Below, piece by piece: positions 33,920 to 41,383 of a stretch of DNA of 48,628 bases. The translations under genes were made by a program, and so were the position numbers. Location of the stretch: assembly GCF_001557235.1 (NCBI RefSeq), contig NZ_LSJI01000058.1:1-48628 (forward strand). Reading direction: 5' to 3'. Numbering within the stretch: the first letter of the stretch is position 1; each line of letters starts with the position of its first letter. The DNA is from Phenylobacterium sp. CCH9-H3. GTDB lineage: Bacteria > Pseudomonadota > Alphaproteobacteria > Caulobacterales > Caulobacteraceae. The notes under the pieces were generated by a model. The model made no database searches. It had not been told where the DNA came from and worked only from the letters and a program-made list of their open reading frames with translations.

Positions 33920-34366
33920 TCAGGGCTTGCTCTGCTGCGCGACGTAGGCGTCCAGGGCCGCCTTGGCCTGGGTGGCGCAGCCGCCGGACTGCACCGAGAG
34001 GATCTCGTCCAAGGTGGTCAGGGTCGACGGGTCGGGACAGACGCCCGAGCGCCGGGCTCCGAACGTACGGCCTGTCGGCGCCGGCTCCACCAGCACCTTC
34101 AGCGCCGCCAGCCGCGCTGCGTCGCCCTGTCCGCCGGCACGGGGCGCGACCGCGCCGCCCGGCCCGCCGCGCAGGGTGGCGACCGAGCCGCTGGCCGACA
34201 TCAGGGTCGCGACCTGGCCCTCGCCCAGGGCCAGCCGCTGGCCCGCGCTGAGCTCCAGACCCGGCCTCACCGCGGGATCGGTCGACTTGACGACGACGAA
34301 GTCGGCGGCTTGGGCCACGCCGGCGAGGCCGGCGGCGAGCATGAAGCCCAGGATCGTCTTGCGCAT
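33920..34366 (-). CDS. Exported hypothetical protein convergent with the caspase-like gene
   Basis: A 148-residue protein with a clear signal peptide (RKTILGFMLAAGLAGVAQAA). The next part (LELSAGQRLALGEGQVATLM, SASGSVATLRGG) resembles the start of FecR-type surface/sensor domains. It has two cysteines (GVCPDPST and SGGCATQAK) that may form a disulfide. It stops four bases after the caspase-like gene on the other strand, a recurrent neighbour arrangement worth testing in relatives. No family named with confidence. Confidence 0.75.
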   Translation of the reverse strand: MRKTILGFMLAAGLAGVAQAADFVVVKSTDPAVRPGLELSAGQRLALGEGQVATLMSASGSVATLRGGPGGAVAPRAGGQGDAARLAALKVLVEPAPTGRTFGARRSGVCPDPSTLTTLDEILSVQSGGCATQAKAALDAYVAQQSKP

Positions 34367-34532
34367 GAACCGCTCCTAGCACCCCCCGACGCTGCGGGAG
34401 TGATCCCGCCTCGCGCGAATGCGGTCAAGGGCATGCGCCCTATGCGGGAGCTTTTGCCCAGCGAACGCCCGTCGGCCAAGGCGGGGGTGCGGCCCGCGGC
34501 GCGCGTTCTTTTCGAAGGGGCGAAGACGCGCC

Positions 34533-34560
34533 TTGCCAACGGCGCGATTTTGCGTATTTT
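34533..34560 (+). promoter_or_regulatory. Housekeeping-type promoter of tRNA-Lys
   Basis: TTGCCA (34533-34538), a 16-base spacer, and TATTTT (34555-34560) precede the tRNA gene by 43 bases, in an AT-richer stretch. It fits a sigma-70-type promoter for a stable RNA. Confidence 0.5.
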
Positions 34561-34603
34561 CCGCGCCCTCGCCGCCGGCCCCCTGGGGTGTTCGGGGCAC
34601 GGC

Positions 34604-34679
<76 letters not shown>

Positions 34680-34817
34680 CCTTCCTCCCGGAATGATGGT
34701 GATCGTCGCGAAACGCTTGCGTCCGCGAGCGGACCTGCGCGCGCGGCTCCGCTGCACTGTTGAAGCAAGTCGCCCATCCCGCTACCAGCGGCGCGCGGGG
34801 CGAGGAGTTGCAGACGA

Positions 34818-35138
34818 ATGGACGGCGGGGCGGTCGACTTCGAATATCTCGAAAGCTTCATGGCCGGCGACATGCAGATCGTCACCGAGGTGTTGGGCCT
34901 GTTCCAGGGCCAGGCCGAGGGCTGGCAGGCGCGGCTCGAGGCTCCTGCGACCCCCGACTGGCGGGACCTGGCGCATACCATCAAGGGGGCGGCTCGCGGC
35001 ATCGGCGCGGCAGCGCTGGGCGACGTGGCGGGCCGTGCCGAGCGGAGCGACCCCTCGATGGCCCCCGAGCTTAAGCGCGCGCTGGCCGATACGCTGGCCG
35101 AGATCGAGGGCTATCTTACCCGCATCGGGGGCGGCTGA
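34818..35138 (+). CDS. Single-domain histidine phosphotransferase (HPt)
   Basis: A 106-residue four-helix HPt domain: FEYLESFMAGDMQIVTEVLG, then the phosphorylation site WRDLAHTIKGAARGIGAAAL with His53, followed by ELKRALADTLAEIEGYL. It carries phosphoryl groups between a hybrid kinase receiver and a response regulator. It is an orphan here. The double hybrid kinases at 1-5575 are candidate partners by presence only. Caulobacter ShpA is such a free HPt protein, but I cannot say this is its ortholog. Confidence 0.9.
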   Translation: MDGGAVDFEYLESFMAGDMQIVTEVLGLFQGQAEGWQARLEAPATPDWRDLAHTIKGAARGIGAAALGDVAGRAERSDPSMAPELKRALADTLAEIEGYLTRIGGG

Positions 35139-35144
35139 GCGGTC

Positions 35145-35170
35145 GGAACCGGCTCTATCCGTTCGTCGTC
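35145..35170 (+). promoter_or_regulatory. EcfG/sigma-T-like promoter candidate
   Basis: GGAAC at 35145-35149, 17 bases, then CGTC at 35167-35170. The general-stress sigma factor of alphaproteobacteria recognises GGAAC with CGTT 16-17 bases downstream; one base of the -10 differs. It lies 28 bases before the ATG of the following gene, at the right distance. Confidence 0.45.
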
Positions 35171-35198
35171 GATCAAGACGCAACGCGGAGGACGGCAC

Positions 35199-35489
35199 AT
35201 GCGTGACGACACGATCCTGGTGGAGAACGTCAATCACCCCGGGCGCACGAGCCCGGTGAACCGGGTGAAGTACGAGGCGATACGCGGGGCGCTGATGGCG
35301 ATCCTGCCTGCCGCCGAGCCCGGTCTGTCGCAGGCCGAGATGACCGCGGCGGTGAAGCCGCATCTGCCGGACGAACTGTTTCCGGGCGGCCAGACCGCCG
35401 GCTGGTGGGTCAAGGCCGTGCAACTCGACCTGGAGGCCAAGGGCGTCCTGGCGCGCCATGGCAAGCCGCTGCGCTGGCGTCGGGTCTAA
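35199..35489 (+). CDS. Small DUF6958-like protein
   Basis: A 96-residue protein from ATG at 35199 (CGGAGG upstream). It starts ILVENVNHPGRTSPVNRVKY, continues EAIRGALMAILPAAEPGLSQ, and ends TAGWWVKAVQLDLEAKGVLA, RHGKPLRWRRV. The layout of a short N-terminal strand, a winged-helix-like body with KGVLAR, and a basic end matches small uncharacterised bacterial proteins I associate with DUF6958. A stress-type promoter candidate precedes it. Its stop overlaps the stop of the convergent gene. Confidence 0.75.
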   Translation: MRDDTILVENVNHPGRTSPVNRVKYEAIRGALMAILPAAEPGLSQAEMTAAVKPHLPDELFPGGQTAGWWVKAVQLDLEAKGVLARHGKPLRWRRV

Positions 35490-36157
35490 GGGACCAGCAC
35501 CCGGTCCGAATAGGTCTCGATCAGCAGGGCGAACGGCCGGCCGTCCGGCGTCTGGAGATAGGCCCGGTGCTGGAGCACGTTGGCGGGAATGGCCACCGGC
35601 GCATCGAGACCGGCGGGATCGACGGCCTCCCATCCCCGCGGCAGGGGGTTGAACAGCAGGCGAGCCGAAAGGGTCCGTCGCTGGAACGCCAGCGGCCGCA
35701 CGACCACGCCGAAGGGCCGCTGCGTAGATTCCAGGTCGATGTTCATCTGCGCCGTCAGCCGGCTGGGCAGGTACCAGTTATCGGCGCGGGACAGGACGAC
35801 GTCGCCGCACATCAGCTCGACCCTCCGGTGGCGGACCGGCTCGTTGGCAGCCGCGCCCAGCTGGCGGCGGGCGGCGTTGGCGGCGGCCAGGTTGTCGGGC
35901 GCTTCCACCTGCCGGGCCAGGATCTTCGGCGCCTCTGGATCGCGGCGATTGCAGAGGTCCTGCAGCACGGCCGTGGCGCTGTCCTGGCTCAGCAGGTCCG
36001 CGTTGAGCGTCTGGAGCTGGGCCTGCAGGCGCAGGCGCTGGATGTAGTCCGCTTGCGAGCCTTCCGCCGCCGCGCCGCCGGGCGCGAGCGAGGCCGCGGC
36101 CAGAACCGCCGCCACGAGACCTCCTGCCAACCTCAAATCCCTAAATGCCCGCGCCAT
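35486..36157 (-). CDS. Exported UbiC/UTRA-fold-like protein
   Basis: A 223-residue protein from ATG at 36157, which lies 17 bases inside the end of the LysR gene. The N-terminus is a signal peptide (ARAFRDLRLAGGLVAAVLAA). The second half resembles the chorismate lyase / UTRA fold: RHRRVELMCGDVVLSRADNW, YLPSRLTAQMNIDL, RRTLSARLLF and VLQHRAYLQTPDGRPFALLI followed by ETYSD, where UbiC keeps an active-site Glu. An exported member is unusual since chorismate is cytosolic, so it may bind another ligand. Family assignment is tentative. Confidence 0.7.
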   Translation of the reverse strand: MARAFRDLRLAGGLVAAVLAAASLAPGGAAAEGSQADYIQRLRLQAQLQTLNADLLSQDSATAVLQDLCNRRDPEAPKILARQVEAPDNLAAANAARRQLGAAANEPVRHRRVELMCGDVVLSRADNWYLPSRLTAQMNIDLESTQRPFGVVVRPLAFQRRTLSARLLFNPLPRGWEAVDPAGLDAPVAIPANVLQHRAYLQTPDGRPFALLIETYSDRVLVP

Positions 36158-37097
36158 TGTCGATGGCCCGCAACGCCTCCTCATGGGCCTGCGCCTCCGC
36201 CTCGATCCAGCCGATGAAGGCCTTCACCTGCGGCAGCCGTCCCTTGGCCTTGGGGTGGACGAGGTAGTAGGCGAAGTCGACGGCCTGCGCCATCTGCAGC
36301 GGGGCCACCAGGCGTCCCGCGTCCAGGTCGGCCTGGGCCAGGGTGCGCTTGGCCAGGGCCACGCCGCGGCCGTTGGCGGCCGCCTCGATCACCAGGCTGG
36401 ACTGGTTGAACCGCGGACCGCGGTGCCCATCGATGCCGCGCAGCCCTCGGGCCGCCAGCCACATCGGCCAGTCGGGGCAGCTGTCGTCGATCTCGGGCGA
36501 GCCGTCATGCAGCAGCGTATGGTGGGCCAGGTCCTCGGGGCTCTCCAGCGGGTGTTCCTTGACGAGCTCCGGGCTGATCACGGGGATCACCGCCTCGCTG
36601 ACCAGCCGCTTGACCTCCAGGCCCGGATAGCGGCCGGCGCCGTAGCGGAGCGCCAGGTCGACCTCGCCCGCGTTGAGGTCGACGAGGTCCATGCCGGCGT
36701 TGAGCCACACGTCCACCTGCGGATGCGCCCGCTCGAACGCTCCCAGGCGGGGCGCCAGCCACTTGGCGGCGAAGGAGGGCGGGGCGGTGATGGTCAGGCG
36801 CCGTCCGTCGACGGCGGCGGTCAGCAGGCTGGCGGCCTCGGCCAGGCGGTCGAAGGCCTCGCGCAGGGCGGGCAGGGCGGTCTGGGCCGCGTCCGTCAGC
36901 AGGAGGCCTTTCGGCGTGCGCTTGAAGAGCGCCGCGCCGACATAGTCTTCCAGGTTCTGGATCTGCTGGCTGACGGCGCCCGGCGTCACCGACAGCTCGT
37001 CCGCCGCCCGGCTGAAGTTCAGGTGGCGCGCGGCCGCCTCGAACGCCCGAAGGGCGTTGAGCGGCGGCAGACGGCGGCGCTGCTGGTTTCGATCCAT
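36141..37097 (-). CDS. LysR-family transcriptional regulator (GcvA-like)
   Basis: A 318-residue regulator. HTH: LPPLNALRAFEAAARHLNFS, RAADELSVTPGAVSQQIQNL, EDYVGAALFKRTPKGLLLTD; substrate domain from residue 95 with LTITAPPSFAAKWLAPRLGAF, LDLVDLNAGEVDLALRYGAG and HTLLHDGSPEIDD. The LNALRAFEAAARHLNFSRAA start with PGAVSQQI is the GcvA/AmpR branch. It is divergent from the sulfur operon (177-base gap), but GcvA-type rather than CysB-type sequence makes control of that operon uncertain. Confidence 0.92.
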   Translation of the reverse strand: MDRNQQRRRLPPLNALRAFEAAARHLNFSRAADELSVTPGAVSQQIQNLEDYVGAALFKRTPKGLLLTDAAQTALPALREAFDRLAEAASLLTAAVDGRRLTITAPPSFAAKWLAPRLGAFERAHPQVDVWLNAGMDLVDLNAGEVDLALRYGAGRYPGLEVKRLVSEAVIPVISPELVKEHPLESPEDLAHHTLLHDGSPEIDDSCPDWPMWLAARGLRGIDGHRGPRFNQSSLVIEAAANGRGVALAKRTLAQADLDAGRLVAPLQMAQAVDFAYYLVHPKAKGRLPQVKAFIGWIEAEAQAHEEALRAIDNGAGI

Positions 37098-37208
37098 CCT
37101 AGAATTCCTGACACCCCGGGCAGAAGTCCTCGGGTTGCGACTTGGGCTTCTCCGCCCCTATTTGCAAGCGTCCGCCGGTGTATCGGCCCTTTTCACCGGT
37201 GGGCGACA

Positions 37209-37236
37209 GACGGGGCGGGCGCCAGTCCGCCCCGTC
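37209..37236 (+). promoter_or_regulatory. 10-bp perfect hairpin in the leader of the sulfur operon
   Basis: GACGGGGCGG (37209-37218) and CCGCCCCGTC (37227-37236) form a perfect 10-bp stem with an 8-base loop, ending 38 bases before the cobA ATG. No U-run follows, so it is not a standard terminator; an operator or attenuator is possible. A weaker CCGGTG / CACCGG pair lies just upstream (about 37173-37198). Confidence 0.5.
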
Positions 37237-37274
37237 ATGATTTCGGGGCCGGTGTGTCGATAGAGAAGCTAAAC

Positions 37275-38129
37275 ATGGGTGTCAGCAGCGGCAAAGGCAG
37301 GCGGAACGATCGCCTCGTGGTGCTGGGCGGCGGCGCCCCGTCGCGCGGCCCGGGTCAGGTGTGGCTGGTGGGCGCGGGGCCTGGCGATCCGGACCTGCTG
37401 ACCATCAAGGCGCTCAAGGCGCTGCAAGCGGCCGAGGTCGTGGTCCACGACGGCCTGGTGTCGGACGAAATCCTGGCCCTGGCGCCGGGGGCGGCGCGCC
37501 GCATCTCGGTGGCCAAGCGCAAGTCGCGGCACTCCTACAGCCAGGACGAGATCAACCGGATGCTCGTGGCCTTCGCGCTCGACGGCCTGAACGTCGTCCG
37601 GCTCAAGGGCGGCGACCCCTTCATCTTCGGCCGTGGCGGCGAGGAACTGGAAGCCTGCCGCGAGGCGGGCGTGGATTGCTGCATCGTGCCCGGCGTCACC
37701 GCGGCCCTGGCGGCGAGCGCCAGCGCGGGCGCGCCCTTGACCCACCGCGGCTCGGCCCAGGCGGTGACCTTCGTCACCGGCCATGCGGCGCAGAAAGCAA
37801 CAGGGGGAAGCGGCGAGCCCGACCTGGACTGGGAGAGCCTGGCAAAGGCGAACCAGACGGTGGTGATCTACATGGGCCTGTCGATGGCCGCCCCGATCGC
37901 CACGCGCCTGATGGCCGCCGGCCGGGCCGGTTCGACGCCCGCCCTGATCGTCGAGAACGCCAGCCGCGCTGCCGAGCGCCGCCTGAAAACTACGCTGGCC
38001 GGCCTCGCCGAGGCGGCGGCCAACCTGGGTGGTCCGGCCCTGCTGATCGTGGGCGAGGCCATGGCCCTGGCCCGCGAGGGTGAGGGACGCCCTCAAGTCG
38101 AAACGCTTATCCGCGAGGCCCGGGCATGA
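37275..38129 (+). CDS. cobA: Uroporphyrinogen-III C-methyltransferase (SUMT)
   Basis: A 284-residue single-domain SAM-dependent methyltransferase. Motifs: QVWLVGAGPGDPDLLTIKAL, VVVHDGLVSDEIL, VRLKGGDPFIFGRGGEELEA, VPGVTAALAASASAGAPLTH, TVVIYMGLSMA and the C-terminal GPALLIVGEAM. It makes precorrin-2 for siroheme, the cofactor of the sulfite reductase three genes later. There is no CysG-type N-terminal dehydrogenase/ferrochelatase domain, so those steps are encoded elsewhere. Residues 1-28 are an extra basic tail. Its stop overlaps the next start (ATGA). Confidence 0.93.
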   Translation: MGVSSGKGRRNDRLVVLGGGAPSRGPGQVWLVGAGPGDPDLLTIKALKALQAAEVVVHDGLVSDEILALAPGAARRISVAKRKSRHSYSQDEINRMLVAFALDGLNVVRLKGGDPFIFGRGGEELEACREAGVDCCIVPGVTAALAASASAGAPLTHRGSAQAVTFVTGHAAQKATGGSGEPDLDWESLAKANQTVVIYMGLSMAAPIATRLMAAGRAGSTPALIVENASRAAERRLKTTLAGLAEAAANLGGPALLIVGEAMALAREGEGRPQVETLIREARA

Positions 38130-38488
38130 AAGCTCTGACCGCCAACCGCCTGCTCGACGGCGAGGTCGTCTTCTGGAACGCCGGCCAGTGGGTCGAGCGC
38201 TTCGCCGACGCCCAGCTGTGGGCCAACGACGACCCGGTGGCCATCGAGGCGGAGGCCGCGGCCAAGAACCAGCCCAAGGTCGTGGTCGACGCCTATCTGA
38301 TCGACCTGGTGGAGTCCGAAGGCCTCTGGGCTCCGCTGAGCTATCGCGAGCGCATCCGCGCGCTCGGGCCCTCGAACCACCTCCACCACGGCAAGCAGGC
38401 CGAGGGCGGGGCGGTGATCGAGGCGCTGCAACACGCCCACGGCGCGGCCCGCTCGACCGGCCGCGTCAACCTGATCAAGCGGAAGTAG
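38126..38488 (+). CDS. DUF2849 protein of the sulfite-reductase operon
   Basis: A 120-residue soluble protein, ATG overlapping the cobA stop. DUF2849 features: KALTANRLLDGEVVFWNAGQ, WVERFADAQLWANDD, VVVDAYLIDLVESEGLWAPL, SYRERIRALGPSNHLHHGKQ. It is nearly always encoded beside the nitrite/sulfite-reductase gene in alphaproteobacteria, so a helper role (cofactor or assembly) is expected; no mechanism is known. A conserved His-rich NHLHHG could bind metal. Confidence 0.9.
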   Translation: MKALTANRLLDGEVVFWNAGQWVERFADAQLWANDDPVAIEAEAAAKNQPKVVVDAYLIDLVESEGLWAPLSYRERIRALGPSNHLHHGKQAEGGAVIEALQHAHGAARSTGRVNLIKRK

Positions 38489-38492
38489 CGCG

Positions 38493-40148
38493 ATGTACCA
38501 GTACGACACCATCGACAAGGCGATGCTCGCCGACCGCTCGGCCGAGTTCCGCGGCCAGGTCGCCCGCCGCCTCGCCGGCGAGCTGACCGAGGACCAGTTC
38601 AAGCCGCTGCGGCTGATGAACGGCCTCTATCTGCAGCTCCACGCCTACATGCTGCGGGTCGCCATCCCGTATGGCTCGCTGAACCCGACCCAGCTGCGCA
38701 AGCTGGCCTGGATCGGCCGCACCTACGACAAGGGCTACGGCCACTTCACGACGCGGACGAACCTGCAGTTCCACTGGATCAAGCTGGCCGACACGCCGGA
38801 CATCCTGGATCACCTGGCCAGCGTCGACATGCACGCGATCCAGACCTCGGGGAACTGCATCCGCAACACCACGACGGATCCCTATGCGGGGGCTACGGCC
38901 GAGGAAGTGGACGATCCGCGAGTGTGGGCCGAGGCGATCCGCCAGTGGTCGACCTTCCACCCCGAATTCTCGTTCCTGCCCCGCAAGTTCAAGATCGCCA
39001 TCACCGCGGCGCCCAAGGACCGCACGGCCGCCCGCGTCCACGACATCGGCTTGGTGCTGAAGCGCGCCCGCGACGGGGCGCTGGGCTTCGAGGTGATCGT
39101 CGGCGGCGGCATGGGGCGCACGCCCTACGTCGGCCCCACGATCCGCGAGTTCCTGCCGGTCAACCGGCTGCTCTCGTATCTGGAAGCGATCCTGCGCGTG
39201 TACAATCGCCACGGCCGCCGGGACAACATCTACAAGGCCCGGATCAAGATCCTGGTCGCGGCCCTGGGCAAGGACGAGTTCGCCCGCCAGGTGGAGGCTG
39301 AGTGGGCCAAAATCGGCGAGGGCGCGGACCTGCCGGACACCGAGCTCGCCCGCATCCGCGGCGCCTTCGCCCAGACCAACTTCGTGACCTTGCCGGCGCA
39401 GTCGGAGGCGTTCGAGGCCGCCAAGGCCGCCAAGCCGGCGTTCGCCCGCTTCGTCCGCAACAACGTCAAGCCGCACAAGAAGCCCGGCTACGGCATCGTC
39501 GAGATCAGCCTGAAGGGCATCGGCGATACGCCCGGCGACGCCACCTCCGAACAGATGGAGGTCGTGGCCGACCTGGCCGAGCAGTATGGCCTGGGCGACA
39601 TCCGGGTGACGCACGAACAGAACCTGGTGCTGCCACACGTGAAGCTGGACGACGTCCCGGCGGTCTGGGCGGCGCTGGCGGAGGCCGGCATCGCCACGCC
39701 GAACATCAACCTGGTCAGCGACATCATCGCCTGCCCGGGGCTCGACTACTGCGCCCTGGCCAACGCCCGGGCGATCCCCATCGCCCAGCACATCGCGGAG
39801 AAGTTCCGCGACCAGGACCGGGCCGAGAAGATCGGCGAGCTGAAGATCAAGATCAGCGGCTGCATCAACGCCTGCGGGCACCACCATGTGGGCCACATCG
39901 GCATCCTGGGCGTCGATAAGAAGGGCGAGGAGTTCTACCAGCTGACGCTGGGCGGCTCGGGCGCCGAGGACGCTTCGGTAGGCTCCATGCTCGGCCCGGC
40001 GCTGCCCTACGACAGGGTCGCCGACGCCGTGGACACGCTGGTCGACGTCTACCTGCGCGAACGGCAGGACGGCGAGCGCTTCCTCGACACCTTCCGCCGC
40101 ACCGGCGTCACCCCCTTCAAGGAGGCTGTCTATGCCGATGCTCATTGA
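38493..40148 (+). CDS. cysI: Assimilatory sulfite reductase hemoprotein subunit
   Basis: A 551-residue siroheme/[4Fe-4S] enzyme. Repeats of the ferredoxin-like half domain with YGHFTTRTNLQFHWIKL, ETSGN-type segment QTSGNCIRNTTTDPYAG, and the cluster/siroheme ligands Cys414 and Cys420 (ACPGLDYC) and Cys457 and Cys461 (SGCINACGHH). It reduces sulfite to sulfide by six electrons. It starts five bases after the DUF2849 stop, and the next gene begins inside its last codons. The electron donor is likely the ferredoxin-NADP reductase route encoded at 41384. Confidence 0.94.
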   Translation: MYQYDTIDKAMLADRSAEFRGQVARRLAGELTEDQFKPLRLMNGLYLQLHAYMLRVAIPYGSLNPTQLRKLAWIGRTYDKGYGHFTTRTNLQFHWIKLADTPDILDHLASVDMHAIQTSGNCIRNTTTDPYAGATAEEVDDPRVWAEAIRQWSTFHPEFSFLPRKFKIAITAAPKDRTAARVHDIGLVLKRARDGALGFEVIVGGGMGRTPYVGPTIREFLPVNRLLSYLEAILRVYNRHGRRDNIYKARIKILVAALGKDEFARQVEAEWAKIGEGADLPDTELARIRGAFAQTNFVTLPAQSEAFEAAKAAKPAFARFVRNNVKPHKKPGYGIVEISLKGIGDTPGDATSEQMEVVADLAEQYGLGDIRVTHEQNLVLPHVKLDDVPAVWAALAEAGIATPNINLVSDIIACPGLDYCALANARAIPIAQHIAEKFRDQDRAEKIGELKIKISGCINACGHHHVGHIGILGVDKKGEEFYQLTLGGSGAEDASVGSMLGPALPYDRVADAVDTLVDVYLRERQDGERFLDTFRRTGVTPFKEAVYADAH

Positions 40149-40632
40149 GCTGAAGGACGGCGTCGCCAAGTCCGCCGAAGATCCTTTCACCCACGTTGCG
40201 GACGACCAGGACATGGCGAGCGGCGACGTGATCGTCTCGCTGGTCCGCTTCCAGTCCGAAGGCGAGGGGCTGCTTGCCGACGGGCGTCGCGTGGGCGTGC
40301 GCCTGAAGGCGGAGGAAGAGGTCGAGGCCCTGGCTTACGATCTTCCCCGCCTCTCGGTGGTCGCGCTCGAGTTTCCCAAGTATCGCGACGGCCGCGCCTA
40401 TACGAACGCCCGCCTGCTGCGCGAGCGGTTCCACTTCAAAGGCGAGGTGCGCGCCGTGGGCGATGTGCTGCGCGAGCAGGCCGGTTTCATGGTCCGGGTA
40501 GGTTTCGACGCCTTCGAGCCTGCCGACGACGCCAGTTCCAACGAGTGGCAGGCTGCGGCCCACCGCTACCGCCACGTCTACCAGAGGTCCGCCGACGGCC
40601 GTGCGCCGGCCTTCGCGGAACGGGAGGGCTGA
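40132..40632 (+). CDS. DUF934 protein of the sulfite-reductase operon
   Basis: A 166-residue protein starting 17 bases inside the cysI end (ATG at 40132, alternative ATG at 40138). DUF934 pattern: LARLSVVALEFPKYRDGRAY (in part), TNARLLRERFHFKGEVRAVG, DVLREQAGFMVRVGFDAFEP. It is a regular companion of cysI and cysH in alphaproteobacteria; function is not established. Position between cysI and cysH, coupled on both sides (the next ATG is 4 bases after its stop), supports a role in sulfur assimilation. Confidence 0.88.
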   Translation: MPMLIELKDGVAKSAEDPFTHVADDQDMASGDVIVSLVRFQSEGEGLLADGRRVGVRLKAEEEVEALAYDLPRLSVVALEFPKYRDGRAYTNARLLRERFHFKGEVRAVGDVLREQAGFMVRVGFDAFEPADDASSNEWQAAAHRYRHVYQRSADGRAPAFAEREG

Positions 40633-40635
40633 GTG

Positions 40636-41373
40636 ATGGCCTTTGACGCTCTCGATCGTAACCCCGTGGCTCTGCGCCTCGACGCCGAGCTGCGCCATGC
40701 GCACCCGCGCACCATCCTGGAAGCTGCAGTCGAGAGCTTCGGGGACAAGCTGGCCCTGGTGTCGTCGTTCGGCGCCGAGTCGGCCGTGCTCCTCGATATC
40801 GCCGCCAAGGTGAAGCCCGACATCGCAGTGCTGTTCCTGGATACCGGCATGCTGTTCGGCCAGACGCTGGACTATCGCCAGCAGCTCGCCGCACGCCTTG
40901 GCCTCACCAATGTGCGCGACCTGCGGCCTCAGTACCAAGACCTGGCCACCGCCGATCCCCAGGCCAAGCTTTGGCAGACCGACACCGACGCCTGCTGCCA
41001 CATCCGCAAGGTTCTGCCGCTGGACAAGGCCTTGGGCGAGTTCGACGCCTGGATCACCGGCCGCAAGCGCTTCCACGGCGGCGACCGTCTGCACCTGCCG
41101 GTGGTCGAACAGTCCGAGGGCAAGCTCAAGTTCAACCCGCTGGCCAACTGGGGCAAGCCCGACCTCGACGCCTATGCGGCCGAGCACGGCCTTCCGGCCC
41201 ATCCCTTGGTGGCCCAGGGCTTTCCCTCGATCGGCTGCTGGCCCTGCACCCAGCCGGCGGAGGAGGGCGAGGATGTGCGCGCCGGCCGCTGGAAGGGGAT
41301 GGACAAGACCGAGTGCGGCATCCATCTGGCGCGTGCGCCGGGGACGCCTGACAACGTCGGCGGCGATATCTAG
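40636..41373 (+). CDS. cysH: Phosphoadenylyl/adenylyl-sulfate reductase, Fe-S (APS-reductase) type
   Basis: A 245-residue enzyme from ATG at 40636 (GTG at 40633 overlaps). Nucleotide-binding: LVSSFGAESAVLLD, PDIAVLFLDTGMLFGQTLDY, and the C-terminal ECGIHL with catalytic Cys227. It has the paired Cys120-Cys121 (DACCHIRK) and Cys201/Cys204 (GCWPCTQP), the [4Fe-4S] ligands of APS-type reductases, missing from E. coli CysH. It reduces APS directly to sulfite using thioredoxin. Fits an APS pathway without CysC. Ten bases later comes the reductase Fpr. Confidence 0.93.
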   Translation: MAFDALDRNPVALRLDAELRHAHPRTILEAAVESFGDKLALVSSFGAESAVLLDIAAKVKPDIAVLFLDTGMLFGQTLDYRQQLAARLGLTNVRDLRPQYQDLATADPQAKLWQTDTDACCHIRKVLPLDKALGEFDAWITGRKRFHGGDRLHLPVVEQSEGKLKFNPLANWGKPDLDAYAAEHGLPAHPLVAQGFPSIGCWPCTQPAEEGEDVRAGRWKGMDKTECGIHLARAPGTPDNVGGDI

Positions 41374-41383
41374 GATTTCAGGA

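Noticed and set aside
36141..37097. LysR gene as a CysB-type activator of the sulfur operon
   Set aside because: The sequence is of the GcvA/AmpR branch; divergent position alone does not support CysB function.
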